Assembly: GCA_023647555.1 (NCBI GenBank)
Contig: JALRLY010000269.1
Location: forward strand, 1 to 64,000
Reading direction: 5' to 3'
Length of the DNA: 64,000 nucleotides
From: Pancytospora philotis
Taxonomy: Eukaryota > Microsporidia
Position 1 is the stretch's first letter. Each line of letters starts with the position of its first letter. Under the pieces are notes generated by a model. The model was not told the DNA's origin. It ran no database searches and worked only from the letters and a program-made list of their open reading frames with translations. A program made the position numbers and the translations under genes. Positions 9,150 through 17,889 of this stretch are shown in pieces.

Positions 9150-11606
9150 ATGGGGCGGAGAACGCTTAGGAAGTATGCCGACTTTATCGACGACACTGAC
9201 TTTTTGCGCCAGTTCATACCCAGCTTGGACAAGCTGCTCGGTGACGGGCGCTCGGCGGACCGCACGGTGCCCGAGCTGTACACGTTCGTGCAGTCGCCGG
9301 ACTACGTGGCGGTTAAGCTGCGGCCGTACCAGCTGGACGGGCTGAACTGGCTGGTGCGGATGCATGAGAACGGGATCAACTGCATCCTGGCCGACGAGAT
9401 GGGCCTCGGCAAGACGCTGCAGAGCATTGCGCTGCTGGGGTACATCAAGATGGTGCGGCGCGAGCGCGCGAAGCACCTCGTGATCGTGCCGAAGTCGTGT
9501 CTGCAGAACTGGAAGAACGAGTTTGCGCGCTTCGTGCCGGAGCTGAGCGTGCATGTGTTCCACACGTCGAAGAGCGAGGTGAAGGCGGAGGCGGCGGCGA
9601 TCTTCGCGAAGAAGATCGACGTGGTGCTGACAACGTACGAGATGTGCCTGTTCGCCAAGTCGGCGTTCAAGAAGATCGCCTGGTCGTACGTGGTCGTGGA
9701 CGAGGCGCACCGCCTGAAGAACGAGAACTCGCAGCTGAGCCAGATTCTGCGGATGTTCCGCTTCGACCACCGGCTGCTGCTCACGGGCACGCCGCTGCAG
9801 AACAACATCCACGAGCTCTGGGCGCTGCTGAATTTCATCGTGCCGGAGATTTTCGCCGATGCCGAGAACTTCGAGCAGTACGTGCTGAGCGCGGACAAGG
9901 ACGAGGACGGCGGGAGCATCGACAAGCTGCGCTCGGTGCTGCAGCTCTTCTTCCTGCGGCGCGAGAAGGCGGACGTGGAGCACTCGCTGCTGCCCAAGAA
10001 GGTGATCAACCTGTACTGCCCGCTGAGCGATCTGCAGCGCGTGTGGTACCGCTCGATCCTGAGCCGCGACCTGACGGGCGTGACGCTCAGCGGGAACGCG
10101 AAGGCGTCGCTGCTGAACATCGTGATGCAGCTCAAGAAGTGCTGCAACCACCCGTATCTCTTCCCGGGCGCCGAGCCGGAGCCGTTCGAGACCGGCGAGC
10201 ACCTGGTGGCGGCGTCTGGCAAGATGGTCGTGCTGGACAAGCTGCTGCGCTCGCTGCGGCAGAAGGGCTCGCGCGTGCTCATCTTCTCGCAGATGGCGCT
10301 GATGATCGACATTCTCGAGGACTACTGCAACTACCGCGACTACAGCTACAGCCGCATCGACGGCAAGACCACGCTCGCGGAGCGCACGGAGGCGATCGAG
10401 GACTACAACCGGCCGGGCTCCGACAAGTTCATCTTCCTGCTCACCACGCGCGCCGGCGGGCTGGGCATCAACCTCTATACGGCGGACACGGTCGTGATCT
10501 TCGACAGCGACTGGAACCCGCAGGCCGATCTGCAGGCGCAGGACCGCGCGCACCGCATCGGGCAGAAGGGCCAGGTGCACGTGTTCCGCTTCATCACCGA
10601 GAACAGCGTCGAGGAGGGGATCGTGCTGCGCGCGCAGCAGAAGCTGAAGCTCGACGACATTCTGCTCCAGACGGGGCAGAAGAAGACGTCGGCGTCGCTC
10701 ACGCAGGGCGAGCTCATGGAGATCCTCTCGGCCGGGCTCGACGCGGCGGCCGGCACGCAGGCGGACATGAGCATCGAGGAGCTGCTGCGGCGCGGCGAGG
10801 AGAAGACGCAGGAGATGAACGAGCGGCTGGACGACTTCAGGATTGCCGACACGGTCACGGAGGGCAAGATCGACCTGTACCAGTGGGAGGGCGAGAATTA
10901 CGCGCGGAAGCGGCTGTCCGGGTTCATCGATGCGGAGCGCGCGGCGCGGCCGGCGCGGAGCAACCTGTTCGCGGCGCGCAGCTTCCAGCCGCTCGTGTTC
11001 CCCGACTACCAGTTCTACCCCGCCGCGTTCTTCGAGCTGCAGAAGGAGGAGGAGGCGCTGGTCAGCAAGGGCCTGCAGCTCGAGGAGGCGCAGCAGGCGA
11101 AGAAGGAGGAGCTGCTCTCGCAGGGCTTCAACTGGACGAAGCGGGACTACAAGGCGTTCCTGTCGGCGGTCGACAGCTGCGGGAACGACCTGGAGAAGAT
11201 CAAGGAGCAGCTGCCGCACCGCAGCGACGTCGAGGCGTACTACCGCGTCTTCCAGGAGCGGTACGGCGAGCTGGACGACGCCGCCAAGATCCAGGCGATC
11301 TTCGACAAGGCGCGCAGCCGCAGCACGCGCGTCACGAAGCTCCGGAACATCTTCGAGAAGCACTCGGCCGCCATCGACGACAACATCTTCAGCAAGAACC
11401 GGCTCTACACGAACAACAAGCGGCTGATCGGGCTGTACGCGAAGTACATCGACCATCCGCGCTGCATGGAGATGATCAGGGCCGACATCCTCGCCGATGA
11501 CGAGTTCATGTGCGACTACTTCTTGCTGTCGCGCACGCCCCACGAGCTGTCCAAGCACATCAGCCTGCTTGCCACGCACCTCATAAAGTCATTTGACAAA
11601 AAATAG
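9150..11606 (+). CDS. ISW1: ISWI-type chromatin-remodelling ATPase
   Basis: An 818-residue SNF2-family ATPase that slides nucleosomes. Walker A (DEMGLGKT) is at residues 82-89, the DEAH box at 184-187, LTGTPLQNN follows, and the C-terminal lobe has the LLTTRAGGLGIN and QAQDRAHRIGQ motifs. The C-terminal third (about 600-800) carries WEGENY, the HAND region, and SANT/SLIDE-like helices with GFNWTKRDYKAFL, which places it in ISWI rather than Chd1 or Swi2. The N terminus before the ATPase is only about 55 residues, much shorter than in yeast Isw1/Isw2, so the AutoN region is mostly gone. No bromo- or chromodomain is present. Confidence 0.93.
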   Translation: MGRRTLRKYADFIDDTDFLRQFIPSLDKLLGDGRSADRTVPELYTFVQSPDYVAVKLRPYQLDGLNWLVRMHENGINCILADEMGLGKTLQSIALLGYIKMVRRERAKHLVIVPKSCLQNWKNEFARFVPELSVHVFHTSKSEVKAEAAAIFAKKIDVVLTTYEMCLFAKSAFKKIAWSYVVVDEAHRLKNENSQLSQILRMFRFDHRLLLTGTPLQNNIHELWALLNFIVPEIFADAENFEQYVLSADKDEDGGSIDKLRSVLQLFFLRREKADVEHSLLPKKVINLYCPLSDLQRVWYRSILSRDLTGVTLSGNAKASLLNIVMQLKKCCNHPYLFPGAEPEPFETGEHLVAASGKMVVLDKLLRSLRQKGSRVLIFSQMALMIDILEDYCNYRDYSYSRIDGKTTLAERTEAIEDYNRPGSDKFIFLLTTRAGGLGINLYTADTVVIFDSDWNPQADLQAQDRAHRIGQKGQVHVFRFITENSVEEGIVLRAQQKLKLDDILLQTGQKKTSASLTQGELMEILSAGLDAAAGTQADMSIEELLRRGEEKTQEMNERLDDFRIADTVTEGKIDLYQWEGENYARKRLSGFIDAERAARPARSNLFAARSFQPLVFPDYQFYPAAFFELQKEEEALVSKGLQLEEAQQAKKEELLSQGFNWTKRDYKAFLSAVDSCGNDLEKIKEQLPHRSDVEAYYRVFQERYGELDDAAKIQAIFDKARSRSTRVTKLRNIFEKHSAAIDDNIFSKNRLYTNNKRLIGLYAKYIDHPRCMEMIRADILADDEFMCDYFLLSRTPHELSKHISLLATHLIKSFDKK

Positions 11607-11787
11607 TATAATAAACAGTTAAAATAATATGCAGTATTTTATTATGATATGATTGGTGTTGTTTCTTCAGTTATGTTGGTGGTTTAGAGTGATCACGGCG
11701 CAATCATTTACTATAGCTTGAATAGGAGAGCACTGATCTCACATGCATGTGTCGCATTTGCTGTGCGCTTCCATCCACCGCAGCATT

Positions 11788-12681
11788 TTAAAGAGGCGGC
11801 TGTCTGCAGAGTACGCATGCGCTGTCCTTTTCCAGCCTCAAACAGCTGACTGCAGGAAAGGACGCCCCGTTGTAAAAGAGAAAGTCCACACCATCTTTTC
11901 TCTCCAAAAGCCGCACGGCCAGGGATGCGCAAATCGCATTTATAGTGCACACGTTCGGGACTATCTGCTCGAAATGCCCGCGTACTTCGAAGTTATCAGT
12001 TCTGTGTTCTGCCGAAGCCATCTCGTTGAATCTGGCGACGATCTGTGCAATCAGCGCGTCGCTGTTTGCCGGAGTGCGCAGTGCATCTGCACCGCCGGCA
12101 GTAAGCTCTTCTCTGGTCTTGTAAATGAGGCTCAGAAGGATCTTCTCGCGGCTCGCAGCATCCACCTTCTGCTCGGTGTTACGCAGGCTGCACAGGTTGG
12201 GTGCGCGCGGCGACGAATACAGGTCTCTGATGCAGTACAGGCAGGGCCCCTCGCGCGTCACCAGCTTGGCATGGGCCTGCAAGCCCTCCACCCCGCAGTC
12301 CACGAGCAGCGGGCACCTGGAACGCTTGAAGAGGTAGTTCAGCTCCATCCGGCCCGGCACATTATCGAGGCAGGCGATGACAGCATCGAACTGGTCAAGC
12401 CAGACCGCCTTAAGCTCCTGCAGCCGGCATTCTCTAAAGGAGGCACCTGTCCTGGACGCAGCAACTGCGGCTTTCCCCAGCCCACGGTCCGCAACGCGGT
12501 ACAGGAACTGCCTGCTCAGATTGGAGGTCTCGACTCTATCGTAGTCGACGATGGTCAGATCGTAGCTGCGGCCGGCAGCAGAGGCGCCGTTGCAGCAGCC
12601 AAACAGCTTCAGCACCTCCGAGCCGACGCCGCCGCAGCCAACAACCAGGATCTTCTTAGCACTTGCTCCATCTGGATGCAT
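11788..12681 (-). CDS. Small ubiquitin-like-activating E1 subunit (Uba3-like)
   Basis: A 297-residue ThiF/E1-fold protein. The nucleotide-binding GCGGVGSEVLK is near residue 15, followed by DYDRVETSNLSRQFLYR and the ACLDNVPGR site, all standard for E1 adenylation domains. CLYCIRDLY and the final CVLCRQPP form the CxxC pair that binds zinc, and PNLCSLRN sits where the catalytic cysteine lies in Uba3 (FPMCTIAS). The protein stops just after the second CxxC, so the C-terminal ubiquitin-fold domain that recruits the E2 is missing. Uba3 (NEDD8/Rub1) is the best fit; Uba2 (SUMO) is the alternative. Its partner subunit is not in this window. Confidence 0.72.
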   Translation of the reverse strand: MHPDGASAKKILVVGCGGVGSEVLKLFGCCNGASAAGRSYDLTIVDYDRVETSNLSRQFLYRVADRGLGKAAVAASRTGASFRECRLQELKAVWLDQFDAVIACLDNVPGRMELNYLFKRSRCPLLVDCGVEGLQAHAKLVTREGPCLYCIRDLYSSPRAPNLCSLRNTEQKVDAASREKILLSLIYKTREELTAGGADALRTPANSDALIAQIVARFNEMASAEHRTDNFEVRGHFEQIVPNVCTINAICASLAVRLLERKDGVDFLFYNGASFPAVSCLRLEKDSACVLCRQPPL

Positions 12682-13004
12682 TTCTCGGATGGGGGCGAGT
12701 GCGCTTTTGGAATCTGCGCTGGCGCGGTTTTGAATAGTCTGTAATTACTATCTGAACAGCGCAGACAATCCCCGCTCGACATAGCCATGCAATATCCCAG
12801 CATACGCTAAACTCTCTGGGCAGGCAGAAGACAGCCACAGCCGTGCAGACACCGATACTGCCCATGCCTCTTCAGCGGCAAACACACTCGTATGAATTGT
12901 GATGACTGGTTCTGGGCTCCGCCACACGTGTAAAAACATGGCAGATCTGATTGCTTCGTCACGCGAATTCAAAATATATAAAGAACTGCGATTAAGTTGC
13001 GACC
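12682..13004. other. Divergent intergenic region (E1-like / hexokinase)
   Basis: About 320 bp upstream of both genes. Apart from the TATA-like element before hexokinase I see no other element; short frames here overlap each other and have no recognisable content. Confidence 0.45.
12975..12983 (+). promoter_or_regulatory. TATA-like element before hexokinase
   Basis: TATATAAAG sits about 22 nt before the hexokinase ATG at 13005. A TATA-like box this close implies a very short 5' untranslated region, as is usual in microsporidia. Confidence 0.45.
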
Positions 13005-14384
13005 ATGTGGACGATTGCTGCCCTCATCGGCCGGATGACAATCGTGGGAGGCGTCGCGGAATTAGCAGAGGGCGTTGCGAATCCTACTGTAGCACATACA
13101 GAGCCGCGGCTGGCAGCTCCTGCGGTCGAGAACGCAGAAGAGCGCGCGTTCTGCATCTCTGCGGAGGCGCAGCGGCAGATATACGAGGAGTACCGGCGGA
13201 GAATCCGGGAGGTTGCAAGCGGCGTGCGCTGCGACTTTCTACGGAGCCTGGTCGACATGGGCGCCGTGCGCCAGTTCCGCAGCGACGAGCATCGCCACGT
13301 CGTGCCGGTGGTCGACGTGGGCGGGAGCTTCCTGAAAGTCTCAGTGGTGGAGATCGCCAAGCGGGATGGGGCGTACCGCACATCGGTCGCATCGCGCGAG
13401 ATAGAGTACAAGCCGTTCAACGGCAGGGCGCTCAGCGAATACAACTGGGACGAGTGGGTGGCCGAGGTCATCGCCCGCGATGCGAGCGTGCAGGAGCTGT
13501 TCAAGGCCGCGCACAGCGAGGGCAGCCGGATGGAGTACGCGGCGCTGACGTTCTCCTACGCGCTGAACCAGACGGCGCTCAACAGGGCGACGATCAAGGA
13601 GGTGCACAAGCAGTGGCGGTTCAGAAAGAATGCGGATCTCGGCCAGAAGGACATTGTAGAGTCGTTTAACGCGCAGCTGGCGAAGCAGAAGCTCGGGTTC
13701 GAGGTCAACTGCGTGCTGAACGATGCCGTGGCGACGTACATGGCCGGCGTGCTCAACAACCGCGACGACAGGCAGATCGGGATGATAGTGGGCACCGGGA
13801 CCAACGGCGCCTTCGAGATGGCGCTTGGCGGGAAGATGGAGCTGATGAATAACGAGTGGGCACAGGCGTTTGTACCCATGGACATCCTCACGCCTGCTGA
13901 CGAGGCCGTGCTGGCGCAGCTGCACAGGTCTAACCAGACCTACCAGCTGCTCGAGGTGCTGGCCGCCGGCTACAAGTTCGTGGATATCACTAAGGCGCAC
14001 ATGGAGAGCATCGCCTGCGACTCGTGCGAACGCAAAGAAATCACGCTTAACAGCATACTGCATACACTCAGCATGAGCGAAGCCGAACTAGACAGCTTCG
14101 ATAGGGCGCTGCATACCGCCGCGCTTGGCTTCAAAAGGCGCGCTGCAAAGATCCTCGCGGCGGTGATGCTGGCAATCGCGGCGGAGAGGCAGATGGAAAC
14201 CGTGCACGTGACGATGAACGGCTCGATATGCGCGCATCTGCTGGACTACACTCTGTTCACCGGGGAGCTAGTGAAGCTGGCGGAGGCGTACGGCCAGAAG
14301 ATCCAGTTCGTATGCGTCCAGGATAATAACGCGTCGCTGACCGGTGCGGCCTTCACCGCTCTGGCTACGGGCGCTATTAATTAA
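13005..14384 (+). CDS. HXK1: Hexokinase with signal-peptide-like N terminus
   Basis: A 459-residue hexokinase phosphorylating glucose at the entry to glycolysis. Visible sites are the phosphate-1 loop DVGGSFLK (about 104-111), the sugar loop TFSYALNQT (about 182-190), the catalytic Asp in LNDAVATYMAG (Asp240), GTGTNGAF (263-270) and the glucose-contacting Glu in NNEW (284). The first 25 residues are hydrophobic and end in small residues after VANPTVA, like a secretion signal; cytosolic hexokinases lack this. In microsporidia secreted hexokinases that act in the host cell are known, so export is a reasonable inference. Some family motifs are altered (VNDTVG to LNDAVA; NTEWGAF to NNEWAQAF) but the catalytic acid is kept. 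Confidence 0.92.
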   Translation: MWTIAALIGRMTIVGGVAELAEGVANPTVAHTEPRLAAPAVENAEERAFCISAEAQRQIYEEYRRRIREVASGVRCDFLRSLVDMGAVRQFRSDEHRHVVPVVDVGGSFLKVSVVEIAKRDGAYRTSVASREIEYKPFNGRALSEYNWDEWVAEVIARDASVQELFKAAHSEGSRMEYAALTFSYALNQTALNRATIKEVHKQWRFRKNADLGQKDIVESFNAQLAKQKLGFEVNCVLNDAVATYMAGVLNNRDDRQIGMIVGTGTNGAFEMALGGKMELMNNEWAQAFVPMDILTPADEAVLAQLHRSNQTYQLLEVLAAGYKFVDITKAHMESIACDSCERKEITLNSILHTLSMSEAELDSFDRALHTAALGFKRRAAKILAAVMLAIAAERQMETVHVTMNGSICAHLLDYTLFTGELVKLAEAYGQKIQFVCVQDNNASLTGAAFTALATGAIN

Positions 14385-14579
14385 ACTAAGTATCTAAACT
14401 GCTTGATAACTCTTTAGGGGTTGCTGTAGGCGCAATGTGCGTGCCAAATACTTCCATCCATTCTTATCAGTGGCACTTCAGCTTTCTATCTGCAATGAAG
14501 CGCCACTCGTAAATAGTAAAAGAGCGCAATGAGCATGTCTAATATATTTAATGAGCGGATCATCGCCCACATGGCGCAG

Positions 14580-15305
14580 TTACCGAACGAGGCTCTTGGA
14601 GTACAGAGCGCATATCTCCAGCGCGACAAAGGCGATCGCTTCGTCGCTGAACTGCAGCTCGGGCATCTTGAGGGACGCCAGGAAGGCCTGGACTACCTCA
14701 GAGTTCCCCACCGGGAGCGCGCTCCCGGCTGTGGGCCCGCCAGCCTCCTTGTGCGCAGCGGCAGAGACCCACTCGGCGCAGATCGCGCCCAGCGTGATTT
14801 CCTCAACGCTGAAGAACACGGATACGGGGGTCGCCAGGATGTCGTTGAGCATCACCCAGCAGCGCCTGCTGTAGTCGGTCGGGAGGCTGTTCTCCCTGCA
14901 GACGCGCTTGAGCAGGCCGTAGAAGTCGGGCAGCCCGAAGTCGAAGTCGAGCGCGTAGCACACGCTCAGCTCCGTGTGCGCGATGCAGTTGGCGTACATC
15001 GGCCTGAGCTCCGGCGTCATCTCCACCGCGTAGAGGAGCGCAGCGCAGTCCAGAATGCGGTCGCAGGGCCGGTGCGTCTCGCACACCTTGCAGGCGATGC
15101 TGATGCAGGCGCTGTGCAGCACGGCGTCGTCCGGCTCGATGTCTATCGTGTGCTTGGTCATGAAGAAGACGTGGAGGACGACGGCGACGGTCTTCTGCGG
15201 CAGATGCAGCAGCCTGCAGATCCTGACGAGGCCCGCGACCTCCTCGGCAAGGATCGTATCGGACAGCTTCTGGTATTTTTCAATGCTGTCCTGGACGCCC
15301 AGCAT
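14580..15305 (-). CDS. Cyclin-box protein (transcription-type cyclin)
   Basis: A 241-residue protein with two cyclin-fold helical domains. The first box reads about 25-115 with SACISIACKVCETHR at the position of cyclins' conserved Ala-Lys-Glu core; the second starts after ELSVCYALDFDFGLPDFYGLL, matching the ExxxLxxLxFDL signature. The arrangement is like cyclins C, K, L and T, which partner transcriptional kinases, rather than mitotic cyclins; no destruction box is seen. I chose the ATG at 15305; an upstream in-frame TTG at 15377 is rejected because an AATTTTGC block lies between them. The exact cyclin class cannot be fixed from the sequence alone. Confidence 0.68.
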   Translation of the reverse strand: MLGVQDSIEKYQKLSDTILAEEVAGLVRICRLLHLPQKTVAVVLHVFFMTKHTIDIEPDDAVLHSACISIACKVCETHRPCDRILDCAALLYAVEMTPELRPMYANCIAHTELSVCYALDFDFGLPDFYGLLKRVCRENSLPTDYSRRCWVMLNDILATPVSVFFSVEEITLGAICAEWVSAAAHKEAGGPTAGSALPVGNSEVVQAFLASLKMPELQFSDEAIAFVALEICALYSKSLVR

Positions 15306-15577
15306 GGAGTCCCGCACGGCTGCAAAATTATTGCGCGCGGCGGCCGGGCAGAGCGGGCCAGCGGCTGCAAGAGACAAATAGTCGTGTTACATGTGATGCG
15401 ATACTACACCGCGATATCTCATATGCATATTATTGGTAGCATCTATAGCAGTTTGCTCATTTGCGCCTTTGCGCACAAGAATAAGCTTATGAGCGCAGAT
15501 TTGTTTGGCGGGGCTCGGTCCGCAGCTTTGTGCAGCAGAAAGGATACGGCAGTTGAAACAGCATGCCCAGTGTATCA

Positions 15578-15650
15578 ACCTGGTTAGCTCAATCGGTAGA
15601 GCATCAGACTCTTAATCTGAGGGCTGCGGGTTCGAGTCCCGCATCGGGTG
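15578..15650 (+). tRNA. tRNA-Lys (anticodon CTT)
   Basis: A complete 73-nt cloverleaf without intron. The acceptor stem pairs ACCTGGT (15578-15584) with ATCGGGT (15643-15649), including two G-U pairs, with G as discriminator. The D arm is GCTC...GAGC, the anticodon stem TCAGA/TCTGA with loop CTCTTAA gives anticodon CTT, and the T arm is GCGGG-TTCGAGT-CCCGC. A run of Ts (ATTTTTTTCC) follows directly and should act as the RNA polymerase III terminator. Confidence 0.96.
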
Positions 15651-15659
15651 ATTTTTTTC
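15651..15659 (+). terminator. RNA polymerase III terminator after tRNA-Lys
   Basis: The sequence ATTTTTTTCC follows the tRNA discriminator base immediately; a run of seven Ts on the coding strand is a standard polymerase III stop. Confidence 0.75.
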
Positions 15660-15743
15660 CGCGCTGACATGAGAAGGCAGGCACAAAACGGTCGGTCATA
15701 ACTTATTTATTTGTGGCTGTGCGCAGACGCCGGTGCATTGCGG

Positions 15744-16367
15744 CTACTTTGATACGGCGTTGAGGAACTCAGCGAAGTGGCGGCCGATGATGCCGCAGCA
15801 GGCGATCCCGCGCTCGACTGCGGCCTTGAGCGCGTCCTTCTGGCACTTCCCGACCGAGTAGAAGTAGATGACCCTGTCGGAGTTGGCGAGGTACGCCACG
15901 GTCGCCGCGAAGCCGCGGCCCTGCTCCTTGGTCGTGAGGTCGTAGTTCTCGTTCACGCAGGCGGCCAGGCACATGTCCGCGAGCGCGACGCCGTGGAAGC
16001 ACAGGCAGAGCGTCGTGGCGTTGACGAGCGCGGCGAGCAGGCTGCCGTCGTCGCCGAGCACGGCCAGCTCGATGCTCACCGGGCTGTCCGACAGCACTAT
16101 CGGCGCGAAGATCTCGGTGATGCGCGTCTGCATGATGTAGCTCTGGCGGTCGCCGATCGCCTCAGCGCGAGCGGTGTCGTGGAAGACCAGGCTCACGGAG
16201 AAGGCGCCCCGGTCCTTTGGGCGCAGGAGCGTCGCCCTTACCCGCGTGAGCCCGTGCGCGAGCATGATGTACCCGTTGTTGCCGATGATCTCGTACTCCA
16301 GGCCGATCCGCCGCAGGTCGTCCGCGAACCGCCCGTCCGGCCGGATTGCGCGCACATCCGCGTTCAT
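15744..16367 (-). CDS. RRP41: Exosome RNase PH-like subunit Rrp41 (Ski6)
   Basis: A 207-residue RNase PH-fold protein of the exosome ring. The N terminus has RPDGRFADDLRRIG, the family's R-x-D-G-R-x-x-x-x-x-R-R start. The second half has ALVNATTLCLCFHGVALADMCLAACV, which follows Rrp41's IxAATLALxDAGIPMxDLV. Catalytic phosphorolysis residues are not preserved, as expected in eukaryotes where the ring is inactive. The pattern fits Rrp41 better than Rrp46 or Mtr3, but these paralogues are close. The start is preceded by CAAATTTTGCTCCTCCT. Together with Rrp4 and the Ski2-like helicase this makes three RNA-decay genes within 16 kb. Confidence 0.8.
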   Translation of the reverse strand: MNADVRAIRPDGRFADDLRRIGLEYEIIGNNGYIMLAHGLTRVRATLLRPKDRGAFSVSLVFHDTARAEAIGDRQSYIMQTRITEIFAPIVLSDSPVSIELAVLGDDGSLLAALVNATTLCLCFHGVALADMCLAACVNENYDLTTKEQGRGFAATVAYLANSDRVIYFYSVGKCQKDALKAAVERGIACCGIIGRHFAEFLNAVSK

Positions 16368-16376
16368 AGGAGGAGC

Positions 16377-16383
16377 AAAATTT
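16377..16383 (-). promoter_or_regulatory. AAATTTT block upstream of Rrp41
   Basis: AAATTTT lies about 10 nt upstream of the ATG at 16367, followed by GCTCCTCCT. Confidence 0.5.
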
Positions 16384-16587
16384 GCTCGTATGAATGGATA
16401 TGCGCTCCATTGCTCTGTGCTGCTCGGGTTAGCGCAGCAAGAGGGTGAATGTCTGTAATATCTTCGCTGCTACGCTATAATTGCATTGCACTACTCTTGA
16501 ACACACCTGCACCCCAAAGCAGCGTATTCGCAACAGCTCGCCCACCGCCGCCCGGCAATTCTTGCTGGTGCCAATTTTTGATCCCCG

Positions 16588-17193
16588 ATGCAGTACGACC
16601 TAAGCAAGAAGGCCATCGAGTCCGGTGCGCAGTACGTAACCACGCAGCTGGAGCGGGTGGACTACGGGCGGCTCCACAAGTACTTTGACGTGGACAACAC
16701 CTTTCTGTGCTCGAAGCTGCGCCTGCTCCTCCTTCCCTCGGGCAAGTCCGGCTTCGAGTTCTACCGCCCGGATCTCTACGTGCCAGCCGTGTCGCTCTTC
16801 GCGCTGCTGCTGCTCAAAAGCTTCGTGCTCGGGCTCCACGGCCGTTTCCACCCCGAGACGCTGTGCCTGCACGTGACGCGGCACGTCTGCTTCCACGCCA
16901 TCATCGTGGCTGTCTACAAGACCGCGGCCTACATGTGCGGCAGCTCGTTCGCTATGCTCGACATCACAGCGCTCGCGGGCTACAAGTTCGCCGCGGCGCT
17001 CATAATCAGGCTGCTGCGCTTTCTGCCGCTCGGCTGGCTCCTCGGGATGGCGCCCATCGTCTCGTTCTTCTTCTTCATGTCGCGCAGCCTCAAGCAGCTG
17101 CTGCTCCACCCGGGCTCGCCGCGCACCGTGCTCTACCTGCTGTTCGGGCTCTCGCTCTCCGAAGCGCTCCTTGCTTATCTGTTCTCTGGATAA
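16588..17193 (+). CDS. YIF1: Yif1-family Golgi membrane protein
   Basis: A 201-residue membrane protein of ER-Golgi vesicle traffic that binds Yip1 and Rab GTPases. YFDVDNTFLCSKLRLLLLP (about 32-50) and RPDLYVPAVSLFALLLL (about 60-76) match the Yif1 signatures DVNxxYVxxKLxxLLFP and PDLYIPxMAFxTY. Four to five hydrophobic segments follow. The cytosolic N-terminal tail is shortened to about 30 residues, less than in yeast (314 aa overall). The ATG follows CAATTTTTGATCCCCG. It fits with Bos1, the lectin receptor and Sec10-like genes further along. Confidence 0.86.
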   Translation: MQYDLSKKAIESGAQYVTTQLERVDYGRLHKYFDVDNTFLCSKLRLLLLPSGKSGFEFYRPDLYVPAVSLFALLLLKSFVLGLHGRFHPETLCLHVTRHVCFHAIIVAVYKTAAYMCGSSFAMLDITALAGYKFAAALIIRLLRFLPLGWLLGMAPIVSFFFFMSRSLKQLLLHPGSPRTVLYLLFGLSLSEALLAYLFSG

Positions 17194-17413
17194 CCGCCGG
17201 CCATCTGTTATAAACCCTTAGCAATGCGTGCGGGTGCTCCATTTGGCAGAGCCTCGCCTCCAGTGCGCTGGCCGGTCTGCTGCTGTGAAACTAAGTAAAT
17301 TCAAACCTGCTTTCTGGTAACTGCTTTAAGATGTACATCGTTTTACTTGCATTACAAGATAGACGGCTGCATGCACGCAGGCAGCTGTTTTCAGTTCCGG
17401 TTTTTTGCATCCC

Positions 17414-17647
17414 ATGGGCAGCGAGCTGGCGTACCTCTACCGGCTGCTGGGGCACTACAGCGCATTGGGCGCGCCGGAATACATCGTCTCCAAGATCTGC
17501 AGCATCGACGGACGCGACTCCCCGGTGTTCTGCGTCCGGTGCTGCGTCCTGTTCGTGCCGAATGTGAACTGCAAAGCGAAAATGGACGACAAGAAGTTCA
17601 CGGTGCGCTGCCTGTCCTGCTCCAAAGAGTACGTGTTTGGGGCGTGA
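17414..17647 (+). CDS. Small zinc-ribbon protein, RNase P/MRP Rpr2/Snm1-like
   Basis: A 77-residue protein counted from the ATG at 17414 (context TTTTTTGCATCCCATG). An N-terminal helix (LAYLYRLLGHYSAL) is followed by FCVRCCVLFVPNVNC, a positively charged stretch, and VRCLSCSKEY. The CxxC-VPxxNC...CxxC spacing is that of the Rpr2/Rpp21/Snm1 subunit of RNase P and MRP, where the ribbon binds zinc and contacts RNA. It is shorter than yeast Rpr2 (144 aa). Other small zinc ribbons cannot be excluded, so the call is moderate. Confidence 0.6.
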   Translation: MGSELAYLYRLLGHYSALGAPEYIVSKICSIDGRDSPVFCVRCCVLFVPNVNCKAKMDDKKFTVRCLSCSKEYVFGA

Positions 17648-17889
17648 CCGCGTTCGTTTAATAGGCGGTATCAGGCCACTGATGCTGCTCTGGGGTGTGT
17701 GCAGCCAGCACCCAGTCCATACGTTAAATTTTTGAAGAGGAGCGGACGAACTCTCGGTGTAGTCTTTTTCAATTACAAGCTTGCACATGCACCGAGTCTG
17801 AAAGCATTCTTTGGAGCTTGCTGCGTGCAAACCGCCTCGCCTTTGTTGTCCCGTGCGTAAGTACCGCAAAACAAAAATGCTCCCCAAAG

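Noticed and set aside
9497..11500. A 667-residue plus-strand frame within the ISWI gene
   Set aside because: Same strand, other frame; Arg/Ala/Gly-rich shadow.
8892..11579. An 895-residue minus-strand frame opposite the ISWI gene
   Set aside because: Antisense shadow of a gene with complete helicase motifs; composition is biased and no motif is seen.
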